Source: Blepharisma stoltei (lineage: Eukaryota > Ciliophora > Heterotrichea > Heterotrichida > Blepharismidae). Taken from it: DNA of 64,000 bases. Each line of letters starts with the position of its first letter. The first letter of the stretch is position 1. Both the position numbers and the translations under genes were made by a program. The DNA lies in contig CAJZBQ010000044.1 in the NCBI GenBank assembly GCA_914767885.1, forward strand, positions 248,001 to 312,000, in the 5' to 3' direction. Shown here in pieces: positions 28,983 through 40,194 of this stretch. Under the pieces are notes generated by a model. That model made no database searches. It saw nothing but the letters and a program-made list of their open reading frames with translations, and was not told the origin of the DNA.

Positions 28983-30863
28983 ATGACTTTAATTCTTTTC
29001 TGCGTGCTTGCAGCGATAGCATCTGCGTGAAATCCAACAAATGGTTCTATAAACGGCTATTATAACCTTACAGAAGTCAACAATCTCTTATTCCTTCCCC
29101 TGAGAATGAGTTCATATTTTTAAATATTATGTATAAATGCTTTATTTTAAATTTTTTTCAAAATTTAAAATATAAGGACATTGCTAATTAAATTTTAAAT
29201 TCTAATTATTTAAAATTTATTGAATTACTGATAATTTATATTTCTTAATATCATAGTTAGAAGAATGAACCAAAATTCATAATGGAACAGAAACTTTTAC
29301 AATCGGCAAATCGCTAAGAGGCAAAGAAATAAAAGCTTTTCGTCTTAATTTAGGAAAAGGTCCAGCTGTTCTTGTCATAGGCTGCCACCACGTGACTCTC
29401 GAGGCAACTAACCGCAAAGACTTTTTTAGCCTATTTTTGACCTATTTTTTGTTTTATGATCTTTTACCTATTTTTTTGCTCAATTGTTTTGACCTATTTT
29501 GTGCTAATTGCTTTGTCAATAATTCCATATTATTTATAAATACTTTATTCTATTGTTTTATAAATTTTTTAGCATTAAAAAACTGTCTTTATAATATAGT
29601 CGTTATTTCAAGTAGCCATGCCACCATGCTCGTGAACTGATCTCAACAACTCAAGTTCTGTCAATTTTGAACTACATCTTACAAGAAGAATCTGAAGAAA
29701 TAGATTACATAAGAAAAAACAGAGAAATAATATTTATCCCAGTCTTAAATGTAGATGGCTTACAAAAAATCAGTGAACACTATGATAAAACCCATACAAT
29801 CATCGATATAAGGAAAAATCAGAGACCAACAGAAACTTGTCCTGGAGACGACCATGGGGTGGATTTAAATAGAAATTATGAGTATATGTGGGGCTTCGAC
29901 AATGAAGGGTCTTCAAATAACTCATGTGGCGAAGACTACAGAGGAAGCTCCCCATTTTCAGAGCCAGAAACCAAAGCTATTAGAGACTTATTATTAAACA
30001 AATCATTTTCAGTAGCTGTTTCCTATCATAGCTGGGGTGACCTTTATGTGCATCCATGGTGCTATAGAAATTCTTTTAACCCTTCTGATTTAAGGCCTGA
30101 AGATTGGAGTCTTTATAATAGCGTAAAAACTATACTGCCAAGCACTGCCCAAATGGGGAATCCAAACCAACTTCTTAATTATGCTGTAAATGGCTGCTTT
30201 ATAGATTTCGCATATTCATTAGGCATATTTAGCATGGCCGTTGAACTCGGGCCTGAAAATGATTTTCATCCCCCAATTGGCAAAGTTAAAGGTATTCTTG
30301 AAAACCATCTTGCTCCTTTTATGTACTTACTCAAACACTCAGGCCCAGTTATGAACTTATGGCTTCAAAATTTAACAATCCATGGCTCAGTTGTGGAGTT
30401 TTATTTAGAAATTTATAACCAAGGCATGCAAGATGCTACAAACCAAACCCTCACATTTGAGCTGTCCCACGAGTATTCCATCCATCATTTCTTTCCCTAT
30501 AACACTTTTGCGCACAACAAAAACGGCAGGCTCACAAATATCCATCTTCCTGCTATCTCTAAGCGCTCCAAACAGGCTATAATGTTTAAAATCAGTCTAG
30601 ACGAGTCTGCAGACGAATTTTTATACAGCTTTTACTTCCAGCCCCATTCTCCTCTTAATGCCCAACTTTCTAACACCATTCAGTATAAGATAGTAAGAGG
30701 GAGCACTGCGGTCCTCTTATGGATTGTTATTCTCATTATTGCTCTTATAGGAGTCGCAGTAGTCGTGGTGTTCAGATTTACCAAGAAAAGAATCACCCCA
30801 ATCAAATTTGTTGAACTTGACAAATTTAACAAAGCCAACAGTCAGGGCACTCCTACCATTTAA
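28983..30863 (+). CDS. M14 zinc carboxypeptidase, membrane-anchored (491 aa)
   Basis: A signal peptide (MTLILFCVLAAIASA) precedes GYYNLTEVNNLLEEW, which appears only after removing IES 29089-29259. Then TFTIGKSLRGKEIKAFRL and the zinc motif GCHHARELIS follow, the latter only after removing the insert at 29391-29626. The third zinc ligand is in SYHSWGDL and the catalytic Glu in MAVELGPENDF. A C-terminal beta domain ends in a membrane helix (VLLWIVILIIALIGVAVVVV). The layout is that of carboxypeptidase D/M-type membrane enzymes, acting outside or in the secretory pathway. Confidence 0.88.
29089..29259. other. 169-bp TA-bounded IES in the M14 peptidase gene
   Basis: An AT-rich segment with many stops. 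Collapsing TA 29089-29090 with 29258-29259 gives AAC AAT CTC TTA GAA GAA TGA, that is NNLLEEW, a standard M14 N-terminal pattern. Confidence 0.8.
29383..29626. mobile_element. insert bounded by an 8-bp direct repeat inside the HxxE motif
   Basis: TGCCACCA at 29383-29390 and 29619-29626 flanks a T-rich segment of 228 bp that has no similarity to the MITEs or E inserts. Collapsing the repeat gives GGC TGC CAC CAT GCT CGT GAA. No TA pair near the ends keeps the frame. I see no inverted termini. An 8-bp duplication would suit a hAT-like DNA element, which is speculative. Confidence 0.6.
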
Positions 30864-30893
30864 GCAGGTAATAATTATAATCTTTTAAATATC

Positions 30894-31822
30894 ATGAGCT
30901 ATTGCAATTTCCTGTGGATGGCGCTGTTTTGGCCTTGATTTTCCCACTGGAAAAATTTTTTGGTTCGACCAGTACCATAAGGTTTGGTCAAACCAAAAAA
31001 TTTTTCCAGTGGGAAAATCAAGGCCAAAATAGCGCCATCCATGGGAAAATCCCATATATCAGAAGCTTCCAATCCCTGCATTTTCCATGAAGATTCAACG
31101 ACAGGAGCCCATTTACCCTTTTACCTCTCACAGATGTCTTGACAAATGAATTACAAGTTTACAAGCAAGGCTTTATTACAGCATTTCGCGAAACCTTATG
31201 TGCACTTGAAGAAAATGATACAGATTTCTTGAAAAGCGTAATGGAGCCACGGCTTTATCCAGAAGTTCACGCTGGGCTTGACACATTGAAGAGGAGAGGC
31301 CATAGCATAAAAAGGACAAATACAGACCAATTCATATATGCTTATTACTATAATGACAGAATATATCAAGGGGTGAATATTGATAGGTCTCTAAATAAAG
31401 GGAAAGAGATGGAAAAAGCTCAGATGATGAATGTCGATCTTAGAATCGGGAAATCAAAAGAGCCAAGAATGTATATGGAAAATATGAAAATTTTTACAGG
31501 GAAAGACGGGCTGCTGACGAATAACTTGATTTTCAAGGTAGATGTGGTTTACAATACTGCAGTTAAGCTGATTGTGCTGGATGAAAACGGAGAAAAACTC
31601 ATTGGGGATCAGAATAAATCGCCGGAGACACACAAGTTTAGATTTGAAACGATGACTGAAATGCCGAGTGGGGTAATGACACAAGCTTTGACGAATTTCC
31701 AGATCATGCTTTATTATTTGAATTGTATGGGAACGAATCCTATCAAAGTCAACGAATGGATTATCACTGATATTGACGATCATTTGAAAGGAAATCCGTT
31801 TATTGAAGATTCTGGTAATTAA
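30894..31822 (+). CDS. Tim44-like / mitoribosomal mL45-type protein (257 aa)
   Basis: ATG 30894 lies six bases before palindromic IES P2. After its removal the frame reads MSYIRSFQSLHFPWRFNDRS, a basic, hydroxylated, acid-free mitochondrial presequence. The main domain (LDTLKRRGHSIKR ... MYMENMKIFTGKDGLLTNNL) is a Tim44-like fold, as in TIM44, MBA1 and mL45. The distance from the start favours a soluble matrix protein. Which subfamily it belongs to is unresolved. Confidence 0.65.
30900..31056. mobile_element. palindromic IES P2 (155 bp removed), same family as P1
   Basis: Inverted arms GGATGGCGCTGTTTTGGCC..CCACTGGAAAAATTTTTTGG around a short loop. The outer ends TTGCAATTTCC..TGGATGGCGCT match those of P1. 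Collapsing TA 30900-30901 with 31055-31056 gives ATG AGC TAT ATC AGA, so the start codon and presequence are joined by excision. Confidence 0.8.
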
Positions 31823-32674
31823 TGAGATTTTCTTTTATAGCATTTTTTGTGTCGATTAAGCTCTATAAAATAAGTTAAAATATTTTTACCATATGGAGAT
31901 AGCTTTTTAACCAAAATTAAAATTGTTATTAAACAGCGCCAAAATCAATTTTTATTTTTCCACATATAGTTTGATTAGATGATATCTGCATCATTCTTAC
32001 TCTGATCTCATCCTTATAAATGATAGAAATTATTCTATTGGTTAACCGTTTTTTTCTATTCACTATATAAAATAGAAAAACAATAGCCAGTACCAAAGTT
32101 TTTATTTATGAAAAAGGCATATAATTTTTTTAACTTACAGAATTTAAAAAAAAAAAATTTCTCATATAAAAAGATTTGATGCAATTGCATAGACTATACA
32201 ATATATTAGCAAATTCCCGCAAATCAAAATATAATATTTTTAAAGCTAATATACTGTAGCTCCTCTAATTTTCATTATTATCGAATATAAGTTGTTAGAT
32301 TTTACGTTTCATGAAAATAGTACTCTCAATAATGGATTAATTTGAAAATATTTAATGTAATTATTCGATTAAGGATGAATTAGTATTAATCTTTATATTA
32401 TAACGATTTACCTCAATCTATTTACCAATAAAAGTTTGATTTTCATCAAGCTTTCTGCTTGTGCACAAAAATGCAAAGAAATTATTGACTCCCCATAAAA
32501 AATCAAAATAACCCGCAAAAATTATTATTTTTTAAAGCAGATTAACAGCAGCATCAATTTTCAGCCTACTTATAAGTCTTTCTTATCTCTCTCACCTATC
32601 CCGGCAACACTAATTTGAATTTAAATCAATGGCAAAAAAAGTGCGAAAAATACCTTTTCTTACATTATTTATTC
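31823..32674. other. AT-rich intergenic region, nothing recognised
   Basis: Upstream of the six-finger protein. Many stops in all frames, no MITE ends, no RNA gene seen. Confidence 0.55.
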
Positions 32675-33421
32675 ATGTTTAAAGAAGACCCTTCAAGCCA
32701 ATTCACCCCCGCAAAATCCTCCAAAACTGAATTTCCTACAGACTTCCAAACCCCACAGCATTCAAATCTCTATTGTCTCCAATGTTCTGCCTTAATTTCC
32801 GGCCCATTTCCAAGCTCAGAGTCAATTTCTGTCATCAATGTTTCAGCATCCCCTACTATTTCCACCTGCCCAACCACTCCAGAGCTTTTCTCTCAAAAAA
32901 AGCTCTTCAGCTGCGAAATTTGTGACCGCAATTATACGCGGCCGTCCACTCTAAAAGTCCATATGCGTAAGCACTCGGGCGAAAAGCCTTATTCTTGTGA
33001 CATTTGCCACAAGTCCTTTGCAGAGAAAGGCAATTTAAAGACCCATATGAGAATTCATACTGGGGAAAAGCCTTTTGAATGCAAAGAGTGTGGAGGGAGG
33101 TTTACCACTCAGGGACATCTGACAGATCATAGTAGGAGACATACAAATTCCAGACCTTTTCAATGTGACGAGTGTGGGAGCAACTTTATGAGGTCAAGTA
33201 CACTAAAGATACATAAAAGAAGGCACACAGGGGAAAAACCGTATAAATGTGACGCCTGTGATAAGTGTTTTAGTGAGTCAGGGAATTTGAAGACTCATAT
33301 GAGGACTCATACTGGAGAACGCCCTTATATGTGCAATGTAGAGGGATGTGGTAAAGCATTTAAGACAAAGGGGCACCTTGCTGATCATTTGAAAACTAAG
33401 CAGCACCAAGAGTCTCAGTAA
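32675..33421 (+). CDS. six-finger C2H2 zinc-finger protein (248 aa)
   Basis: The start is placed at MFKEDPSS; the frame upstream is open but has no ATG. After about 90 residues of Ser/Pro-rich sequence come six tandem C2H2 fingers with TGEKP-type linkers (FSCEICDRNY, YSCDICHKSF, FECKECGGRF, FQCDECGSNF, YKCDACDKCF, YMCNVEGCGKAF). A DNA-binding transcription factor is likely; the target is unknown. No intron or IES was needed. Confidence 0.9.
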   Translation: MFKEDPSSQFTPAKSSKTEFPTDFQTPQHSNLYCLQCSALISGPFPSSESISVINVSASPTISTCPTTPELFSQKKLFSCEICDRNYTRPSTLKVHMRKHSGEKPYSCDICHKSFAEKGNLKTHMRIHTGEKPFECKECGGRFTTQGHLTDHSRRHTNSRPFQCDECGSNFMRSSTLKIHKRRHTGEKPYKCDACDKCFSESGNLKTHMRTHTGERPYMCNVEGCGKAFKTKGHLADHLKTKQHQESQ

Positions 33422-33745
33422 TTTAATAATTTGAAATACTCTCTTATAATAATGGTCTTCCTTCAGTATTTGTGTTTTATAAGGAAAAGCTTCAGATTTT
33501 TATATTGATATCTATATGCTATGGTTTTCTTTGTAAATTTTGGCAAATCTGTGGCAGTTTTCTGTTGGTGATTTGTCATATTTGAATGCCATTTAAATTT
33601 TGATCTTGTGATTAATATAATTCCAATCAGTTAGAATATAGATTTAACTATCCCAAGTTAATTTAGAAATTTATATTTATTAATAATTACAAAAAATTAT
33701 TTAAATACCTTCTCGCTTGTTTAGAATCACCCTTTGTATTATTAC
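33422..33745. other. intergenic, nothing recognised
   Basis: A 320-bp AT-rich spacer between convergent genes. No repeat or RNA gene is visible. Confidence 0.5.
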
Positions 33746-35158
33746 TTACAATAAATTTTCCATCCTGGAAAGTCTGATATTATTTTCTTCGGTCTCTGCC
33801 ATCGTTTTCCAAAGTATTTTTTCAGCTTGTGCTTTTAGAATGCAATCATTAATAATATCATTCGTAAATTCTTCGTAAAAATTGATCGGGGCAGGAGGCT
33901 TCTGAGCTTCTTCATCTTCATTTCTTCATTGACTTACATTAAGTGTCATAAAAATTTCTATGCCCTGCCTATAAAACTTTCAATCTAATGTATGTTTCTT
34001 AATTTTATCTTTTTTAAACTCTCTGATATAAAGAATTTTTACATACTCAGGAATAATTTCTTTTTCTGGTGGCCTAGTAGCCCTAACTACTCTATTTGTT
34101 TGTGTTTTTTTCCGTTTCTTTGTCCTGCTTTCTGGCTGTCTCTTCTGGTCTTCAATTTCTGCTTTATTTCATTTTTCTAGCAATTTCAAGTTCAGAAGTC
34201 TGGAAGACACTAAACAGCGTTTCCATATCCTCTGAATTTTTAATATAGCCTGCTTCCACTTGCTCATTAATTGTAAAAATGTATATTGTGCGATCACTTT
34301 TTCAAATAGCGAAACTTTCATTCTTAAATATCGTTTTCTTCTCCTTATGAGTCAGCACTTTAAGTGAAATATAAACCTCAGCTTCAAAACCTATATAAAA
34401 GCTACTCTGATGCTCCTCTTTCTTCTGATTTCTTTAAGGACCATTATGATCTTCCCTACAGCACGGCTAAGACCTTTGAGTCAAGTTAATGATTTTTCAG
34501 CCCTTTTATGCAATCTTCAACGATTTTTTATGAGATTTGCTACAACTCAAGCAGCTCCTAAACTTGAATATAAAACAGCTCAAGCTACTTTCAGCTGTTT
34601 AGCTTCCTATATTATTTTTACATCTTTTCTAACCCTCATATCATACCTCCTAAACTTATCAACCCACGCCTCCTGCTTCTGCTGTTTCACTTCTTTCAAA
34701 ATTGCGGAATGAGCTCTTTTAGTGATCTCTAAGTGTTCCCATTTCTTTCTAAAGGTTTCTCTCATAGCCTTTTCTTTATTTACAGGTACATATACAGTCA
34801 TATCTTTATTCTTCCGAATCCGCTCATTTAAAGATTTTCTTTCTTCCTTCGTTTTTCTCTTAATCACAGGTGAAATTCCTTAATAGAGTATACAGTTATA
34901 TTTAGCTAAAAATCCTTCGTCAAATCTTGGGGTTGTTGAAAATTGTAAAGTGTTGTCTTGCGAAAAATGAGAACGGTGGGATCGCTGGGTTGTATAAGAT
35001 CTTTCTTCAAATCTATAGGTTTTTGATAGTACAGGAATTTCGTAGGATACACGGCGACTTTGGTTGTTGTGTGAAGATGTGTCTAGGATTGGCTTCGCAT
35101 GTGAAAAAGATAAAGAGGCTTTATGATAATCGAGGTTGATCATAAGTAATATTGCCAT
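33746..35158 (-). CDS. IQ-motif / basic helical protein (455 aa)
   Basis: Three 15-nt introns (34879-34893, 34607-34621, 34391-34405) give one frame of 455 codons. The first intron splits a TGA Trp codon (T|GA). The product has a Ser-rich N-terminus and basic helices with Trp/Arg repeats (LIKNRWRLHKRAEK, AILKIQRIWKRCL), the last an IQ-like calmodulin-binding motif. A KKRKKTQTNR patch and an acidic end follow. The start may be MAILL (35158) or MINLD (35143). Function unknown; a cytoskeletal or ciliary role is possible. Confidence 0.72.
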
Positions 35159-35228
35159 ATTAAGATATGGTAGAATCTGATAGATTTTGAAAAATATTTT
35201 TAATTGAGTGAAGTCATTTTTGATAGAC

Positions 35229-35623
35229 TTACTCCCCCCCCCCCTCCGTGAGCGAACAAAACCATTAGAAAAATCGCCATTTTTTGACCAAAAACCCACC
35301 CTCCGTGAGTGAACAAAAATTTTTTTTAATAGAAAAAATTTTAATGGAAAAAAATTTTGATATATAAGTGATAATTAGTATAATGAAATCTAGAGCTAAT
35401 TCTGTTTAATTTTAAACAAATTGCGTTTTAAAACATAAATTTTGCAAATTAAATTAATATTTGCTTCCCAATTTTTGCAAATTAGGATTTTTTTAAATTT
35501 CGAAAAAAAAAAATTTTTTTATAAAATTTATATATAAATTTTTTTTTAAAAAAAAAAAATTAACCCCCCTCCGTGAGCGAACAAATTTTTTTTTGTTCGC
35601 TCACGGAGGGGGGGGGGGAGTTA
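35229..35623. mobile_element. MITE/IES copy 5, TSD TTA (longest intact copy)
   Basis: Full structure: CTCCCCCCCCCCTCCGTGAG left end, internal CACCCTCCGTGAGTGAAC, AT-rich core, TTAACCCCCCTCCGTGAGCG and the terminal hairpin. TTA flanks at 35229-35231 and 35621-35623. It lies just upstream of the IQ gene, in its 5' region, and is closest to copy 3. Confidence 0.92.
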
Positions 35624-36177
35624 GAGAAGATTATGTATGATTATAAAATAAATATATTATAATTTTGGTATTGCAAAAAAAGACGGTTAAACGAAGCATT
35701 TTTGCTAATAATGGTTATTTGTTGTACGTAAAAACGAGTTAATTTAGCTGATATAAGAAATTTATCTCTTTACGAAATCGCTATTCGAAAAATGAGTGAT
35801 TAATCCGAAGCAATTCTGATTTAAATTCAAAGAAACGGGCTAAATGAGTCTTATTTGACTACTTTAAAATAGAAGTACTGAAAAAAAGAGATAAGCAATA
35901 GGAAAGGAAAAAATTAAGCAAAATTTTCCCTAAAAATCATTCTAAAAAAACTCTTTAAAACTTGCTAACTTAAACTGCCAAGGAAAAACTATCAAATTTA
36001 TCTCTATATCGATTTAAGGTTCAATTCATCCTCTTTCAAAGTGGCCTAAATTAGTCCAGCAGATTCCATTCAATGCGCAATCCAAATTCTTCACAAATTA
36101 TAATAACTAATCTGATTTATCTCCAACAAGCAGCTTAACTTCTTCTTCTAATAAAAACTTAACTAAAGGAATATTAT
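35624..36177. other. intergenic, nothing recognised
   Basis: An AT-rich spacer downstream of eL27. No ORF, RNA or repeat terminus was recognised. Confidence 0.5.
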
Positions 36178-36627
36178 TTAGAATCTAAGCTTGCTGAACA
36201 AGAACTTAGTATGTTGGCTGGCTCCTTTTTCTGCTTTCTTTGCAACAGTCTGTGATGTATATTTCTTGGTAAGCATATTTCTGAGTTCCTTGCGAAGCTC
36301 TTTCCTGGACTTGACGCTTGCCATCTTTTCATCAGTGACGACACCTTTGAGATCAATATCGGTGGAAACCAAATATCTAGTTGGTAAGATGTGTTGATAA
36401 TTCACATACTTTACGAATGCCTTGACTCTTGTTCTCCTTTCCTTTTTCTTTTCGTGCATCTTTTCTGTAATGAAAAGTGGAGCTTTGGCTACTCCTGCGA
36501 CCAGAGCGTGAGGGAATTTTCTATCCTTTGTACCTTCATCATAGAGCTTGGCAATGACTGCTTTTTTGCCTGCATATCTTCCAGTTAAGAGAATCACGAC
36601 TCTTCCAACCTTTATTGGCTTCACCAT
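36178..36627 (-). CDS. RPL27: 60S ribosomal protein eL27
   Basis: A single exon of 149 codons, close to the usual length. It has the KOW start MVKPIKVGRVVILLTGRYAGKKAVI, the conserved DEGTKDRKFPHALVAGV segment and KAFVKYVNYQHILPTRY. A structural protein of the large cytoplasmic subunit. No IES or intron; TGA is not used for Trp here. Confidence 0.96.
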   Translation of the reverse strand: MVKPIKVGRVVILLTGRYAGKKAVIAKLYDEGTKDRKFPHALVAGVAKAPLFITEKMHEKKKERRTRVKAFVKYVNYQHILPTRYLVSTDIDLKGVVTDEKMASVKSRKELRKELRNMLTKKYTSQTVAKKAEKGASQHTKFLFSKLRF

Positions 36628-36690
36628 TTACCAATTATAGCCACAGACATTTTTAGAAAAGAGATTAGTTATATGAAATTCCTATTAAAA

Positions 36691-38435
36691 TTAAGGATTC
36701 TGGTTGGAAAGAAAAGATGTGAACATATGGTAGCCTTCAGGTCTCTTCCATTGAATTGACATATGTCCTGTTCCTTTGATAGTCATAAAGGTCAAGTTGT
36801 TCGTGTAAGTAACATAAAACCCTCCCACTTGGCTGTTCAAATACCATGGAGTCCAGTCTTTAGTTATTTTCAAGTTAAGGTTAGTGATCCATCTGATGGT
36901 GCCGGTGACTGGGACCACTGAATCGGTATCCCCTGAGTAAATCCTGATCTTAATTCCTGAGTTGAGAAGGTAAGGATACACGTAAATTGAGCCTCTTGCG
37001 TAGTCATATTGATAGTCTAAATTAGCGCAGGAATTCCAAACAAGTGAGAAACTGCTTGGAATATTAAATGCTTAATTAGCTAATTAGGTATTTAAAGTGT
37101 ATTCCCTCTTCAGCAGAATGATTTAGGCATATAAGCATAACCTTTTAACTCCCAACTGGTGACGTCAGTAGCCATCTTGTCTAGCAAGCATTCTAGAAGA
37201 CGCACTTGCCAGACCAGAAGGTCCGACTGGTTAGCGATGACCTTGCCCGTACTTGACTCTTGCGCGTGTTCCTCCTAAGGATCACCCTCCTCAAGTGTGT
37301 CTAGCAGAAAAGCCATTAATACCCTTGGACCAAAGAAATACCCTATCCGATATTCCATATTGGTGTTGCGGATAAAATCCATGAACCCCGTATAATAAAA
37401 AAAAGCGAAGGGAGGAATAGTTCTCGTAGAGAACTAATTCCGAACATAGCCATTTTATTATTATGGAATAATAAATGCAGCTCTAACTTGAGCATTATTA
37501 AAATAATGAGTTAACCCTAAAGAGTCTACACAAGGTGAAGAAAGAGCTCCTAATCCTGCGTGCATCCATGGGGTGTATAAGTGCATGTTTCCAATAGGAT
37601 CATAAATGCATGTCCTATAAATATCATAAGGGTTAATATTGTTCATTAAGTTCATCATCTGGTCAAATGCGTCCATGCAGATTGGGTCATTCGTATAAGG
37701 ATACTCATCAACAATGGAGCAGTTATTATTTACCCATGTATTTCTCAATGGATACCCATACATAGTATGCCACCACAACAAGTCAGGAAGGGTCGTTATC
37801 TGGTCATACTTCCAATCTGTGATCCCATTTCCGACCATAATTCCTTGGAGATTAATAGTCATTGCAGGTTTTCCTGCATTGTACTGCAGAATAAAATAAG
37901 CCAAGGTTGGAATATAGATGCCTGCATAACTTTCTCCAGTTATATAGAATGGTAATTGGTTTAGTTCTGTGAAATAGTCTGAAAAGAAAGTTACAAGGGC
38001 GTTCAAGTTGTCTATCGCAGTCTGGTTGTCGCTTGTAACGTTATTTGCAAGGGAGCCCATAGGAGAAAAGCCTACACCAGCTGGAGCTTCGAAATAGAGC
38101 ATTGAGGCATTGAGATTCCAGGAATATGGGTTCTGAAACATTTTGGTGCTTTGAGTTTGGAAATAGTATGGACCATTTTCGTATAAAAATCCTTCCATTG
38201 AGGAGCAGCCTGGGCCGCCGTTCAGCCAAAGGACTACTGGGTCTTTTGCAGGGTTGCCTTGACTTTTGACTAAAACATAGTGGATTTGCCTGCCTCCTGT
38301 GTTTGGCAGTGGGATAAAGCCAGAGTACATAGGGAAGGTTGGTTGAACAGGTGCCCAAGGAAGAGTTTTTATCAAGTCTTGTGGTCTATCTGCAGAAATG
38401 AAGACAGAGAGAAGAGTCAACCAAAGAAACTTCAT
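36691..38435 (-). CDS. serine carboxypeptidase (S10 family), secreted/lysosomal
   Basis: The start is placed at MKFLWLTLLSVFISA (signal peptide; an in-frame ATG at 38495 is possible). Motifs: LWLNGGPGCSSMEGFLYENGP, catalytic Ser in TGESYAGIYIP, catalytic Asp in IYSGDTDSVVP and catalytic His in KGTGHMSIQWKRP. Insert E6 splits it between AQVRAAF and SSFSLVWN; with it removed the product is 445 aa, normal for S10. It releases C-terminal residues from peptides in acidic compartments. Confidence 0.93.
37057..37478 (-). mobile_element. insert E6: 392-bp retro-type insertion with 15-bp TSD
   Basis: TGGAATATTAAATGC (37057-37071) and TGGAATAATAAATGC (37464-37478) differ at one base. On the minus strand the body begins TAATAATAAAATGGCTATG and ends in CTAATTAGCTAATTAA. 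It shares blocks with E2 (GCGCAAGAGTCAAG.., GGGAGTTAAAAGG). The duplication contains TA, and excision there keeps the carboxypeptidase frame. Confidence 0.85.
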
Positions 38436-39383
38436 ATTTTTCACCATGTTAAAGTTTGGGTTTCTTATCACAAAATTGACAGCATTTGATTCCACAGTGA
38501 AAGGGGATTTTAAGTAAATTAATTTTAGAATTAACTAGACTTAATGTAAAATAAATTTATAGTAGAATAAATTTTGATCAAAATCAGCTTTTTCTTGACT
38601 CCAATTCTTCATATAGTAAGAATGGTAATACATTGCATTTTTGTGATTATTTGATTTTATTTATCTTATAATTTTAACTCGTATTGGTTAGTTTTATTGG
38701 ATTTTTATTAATCAGCTATTTTATGAACAATGATAGCATAATTGGCTGATTTTATTGGCATTCAATTGATAGCATAGTTCAGAAATTTAGATGCTTGTGT
38801 TTTTATAAGTTTTGAAATGATAAAAAATACCTGGACTCTGGCAATTTTCGTTTAAATTCTTTGGATATATTAATTATTTACCCTAATTACGCGAAACTGA
38901 ATATTGATAGAAGCATTTCATTAATAAAGATACCTCATCATTGAAATATCTCAACCATATTTATTAAATTATTGTAATGCTAATTGCCATCTGGTGGAAT
39001 TTTCAATTTTTAGTATTGGTTTTTTGATAAATAATGGACGAGTAACTTATTTTACTATTATAATTTATTTAGTTTTGTATGTAAAATTAAAAGAAAATCA
39101 ATTTTAATGCATGATTATTTATAGTTAAGATTATTAAAAGCAAATAAGCTAGCTCTATATAGTTATAGCAAGCCAAATTATTCATATTTTATTTGAATTT
39201 ATATGTCAGAAATAGATTTTAAATAGAAATAAACATTTGGCAACCCACAAAATACCTGGGTCCAAAAGAATTTACTACATGTCTATTTGCTTATATCAAA
39301 GGGATTGTAGAAAAATCATTTTTCTTGTATTTTTTAATTTAAAATGCTCACTCTTTCACTAGTATATTTGTAAAATAATATTA
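38436..39383. other. AT-rich intergenic region, nothing recognised
   Basis: Nearly 1 kb upstream of the carboxypeptidase. A few short direct repeats (GGCTGATTTTATTGG-like) but no gene, RNA or known repeat end. Confidence 0.5.
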
Positions 39384-39887
39384 ATTAATTTTAATAAATG
39401 CTAATCTTAATGTTAATTAACGCCGTTCGCCGAGAAGGGCAGTGGTTTCCACCCCTAAACGCTTATCGCTCCCGAGGCCCCGGCGGACACCCTCCTTGCT
39501 GCCGCAAACAAGGGATTCGCATGGACCAGTCTTGACTTCCATGGCTTCTGGAGCCTAAGGGCCAACCGCCTGGGTCGAAACCCCCAGTTTCTCGTTAGAC
39601 TAATGCCACCTCTTGGTCCTGCTCGAGGGAATTAGCTTCCACTTGGGACTGTCGCCAGTTTTGTCCTTTCCAATGTTGCTGTTCTGGAGGTAAAAGCCCG
39701 AGTCCCACGGATTAGCTACATAGGACCCAAGTAAAACCGAGCCCGATATACACAAAGGATTTCCCAAACCCCTTTCCACCTGAATCCTCACCACTGAGCA
39801 GTTACCTGCAGGTGTTGAGGAAATAGGGTTGAGAGGTCAGGTGGCACGCTGTCGCCGTTTTATGTATATAATTTAATAAATAAATGT
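39384..39887 (-). mobile_element. insert E8: GC-rich retro-like element, intergenic
   Basis: A strongly GC-rich island (about 39420-39860) in an otherwise very AT-rich spacer. On the minus strand it begins ATACATAAAACGGCGAC (ACG where the relatives have ATG) and ends GGCGTTAATTAACATTAAG, a TAA-type tail. Imperfect flanking repeats (TTTTAATAAATG / TTTAATAAATAAATG) suggest a duplication. The 64-codon frame inside is not a recognised gene. Confidence 0.6.
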
Positions 39888-40194
39888 CACTTTTTGCAAA
39901 AACTCCATATGTTTCTACTTTCTTCAAATTTATACACCTGATTTCAAAATTAATTTTAAAATATTACTCTTTCTACAAAGTCCTATTAATTTTTTTATTT
40001 CCTTACTCCATAATGAATTGATATTTTTTAGAAGATTTTATAGCTTTATTAATCCTTAAATAGTATTTATAAATTATTATAATTTAAAGAATAAAAATGC
40101 TTTGTGTGAAAAAGTTAGAAAATTCGGAGTCTTTAATTATCGAATTACATTTATTTTCTTAATTTTTACTTTCCCCTTAATTATAGTAAAAATT

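Noticed and set aside
30902-31090. 62-codon plus-strand frame and its minus-strand mirror
   Set aside because: Both are the two sides of palindrome P2.
33746-35158. Alternative frame around 34200-34390 in the IQ gene
   Set aside because: It is open with protein-like composition, but only the other frame joins both flanks through three consistent 15-nt introns.
39600-39794. 64-codon minus-strand frame
   Set aside because: Internal to the GC-rich insert E8, not conserved with E7/E9 and in a different phase from the element's ATG-equivalent.
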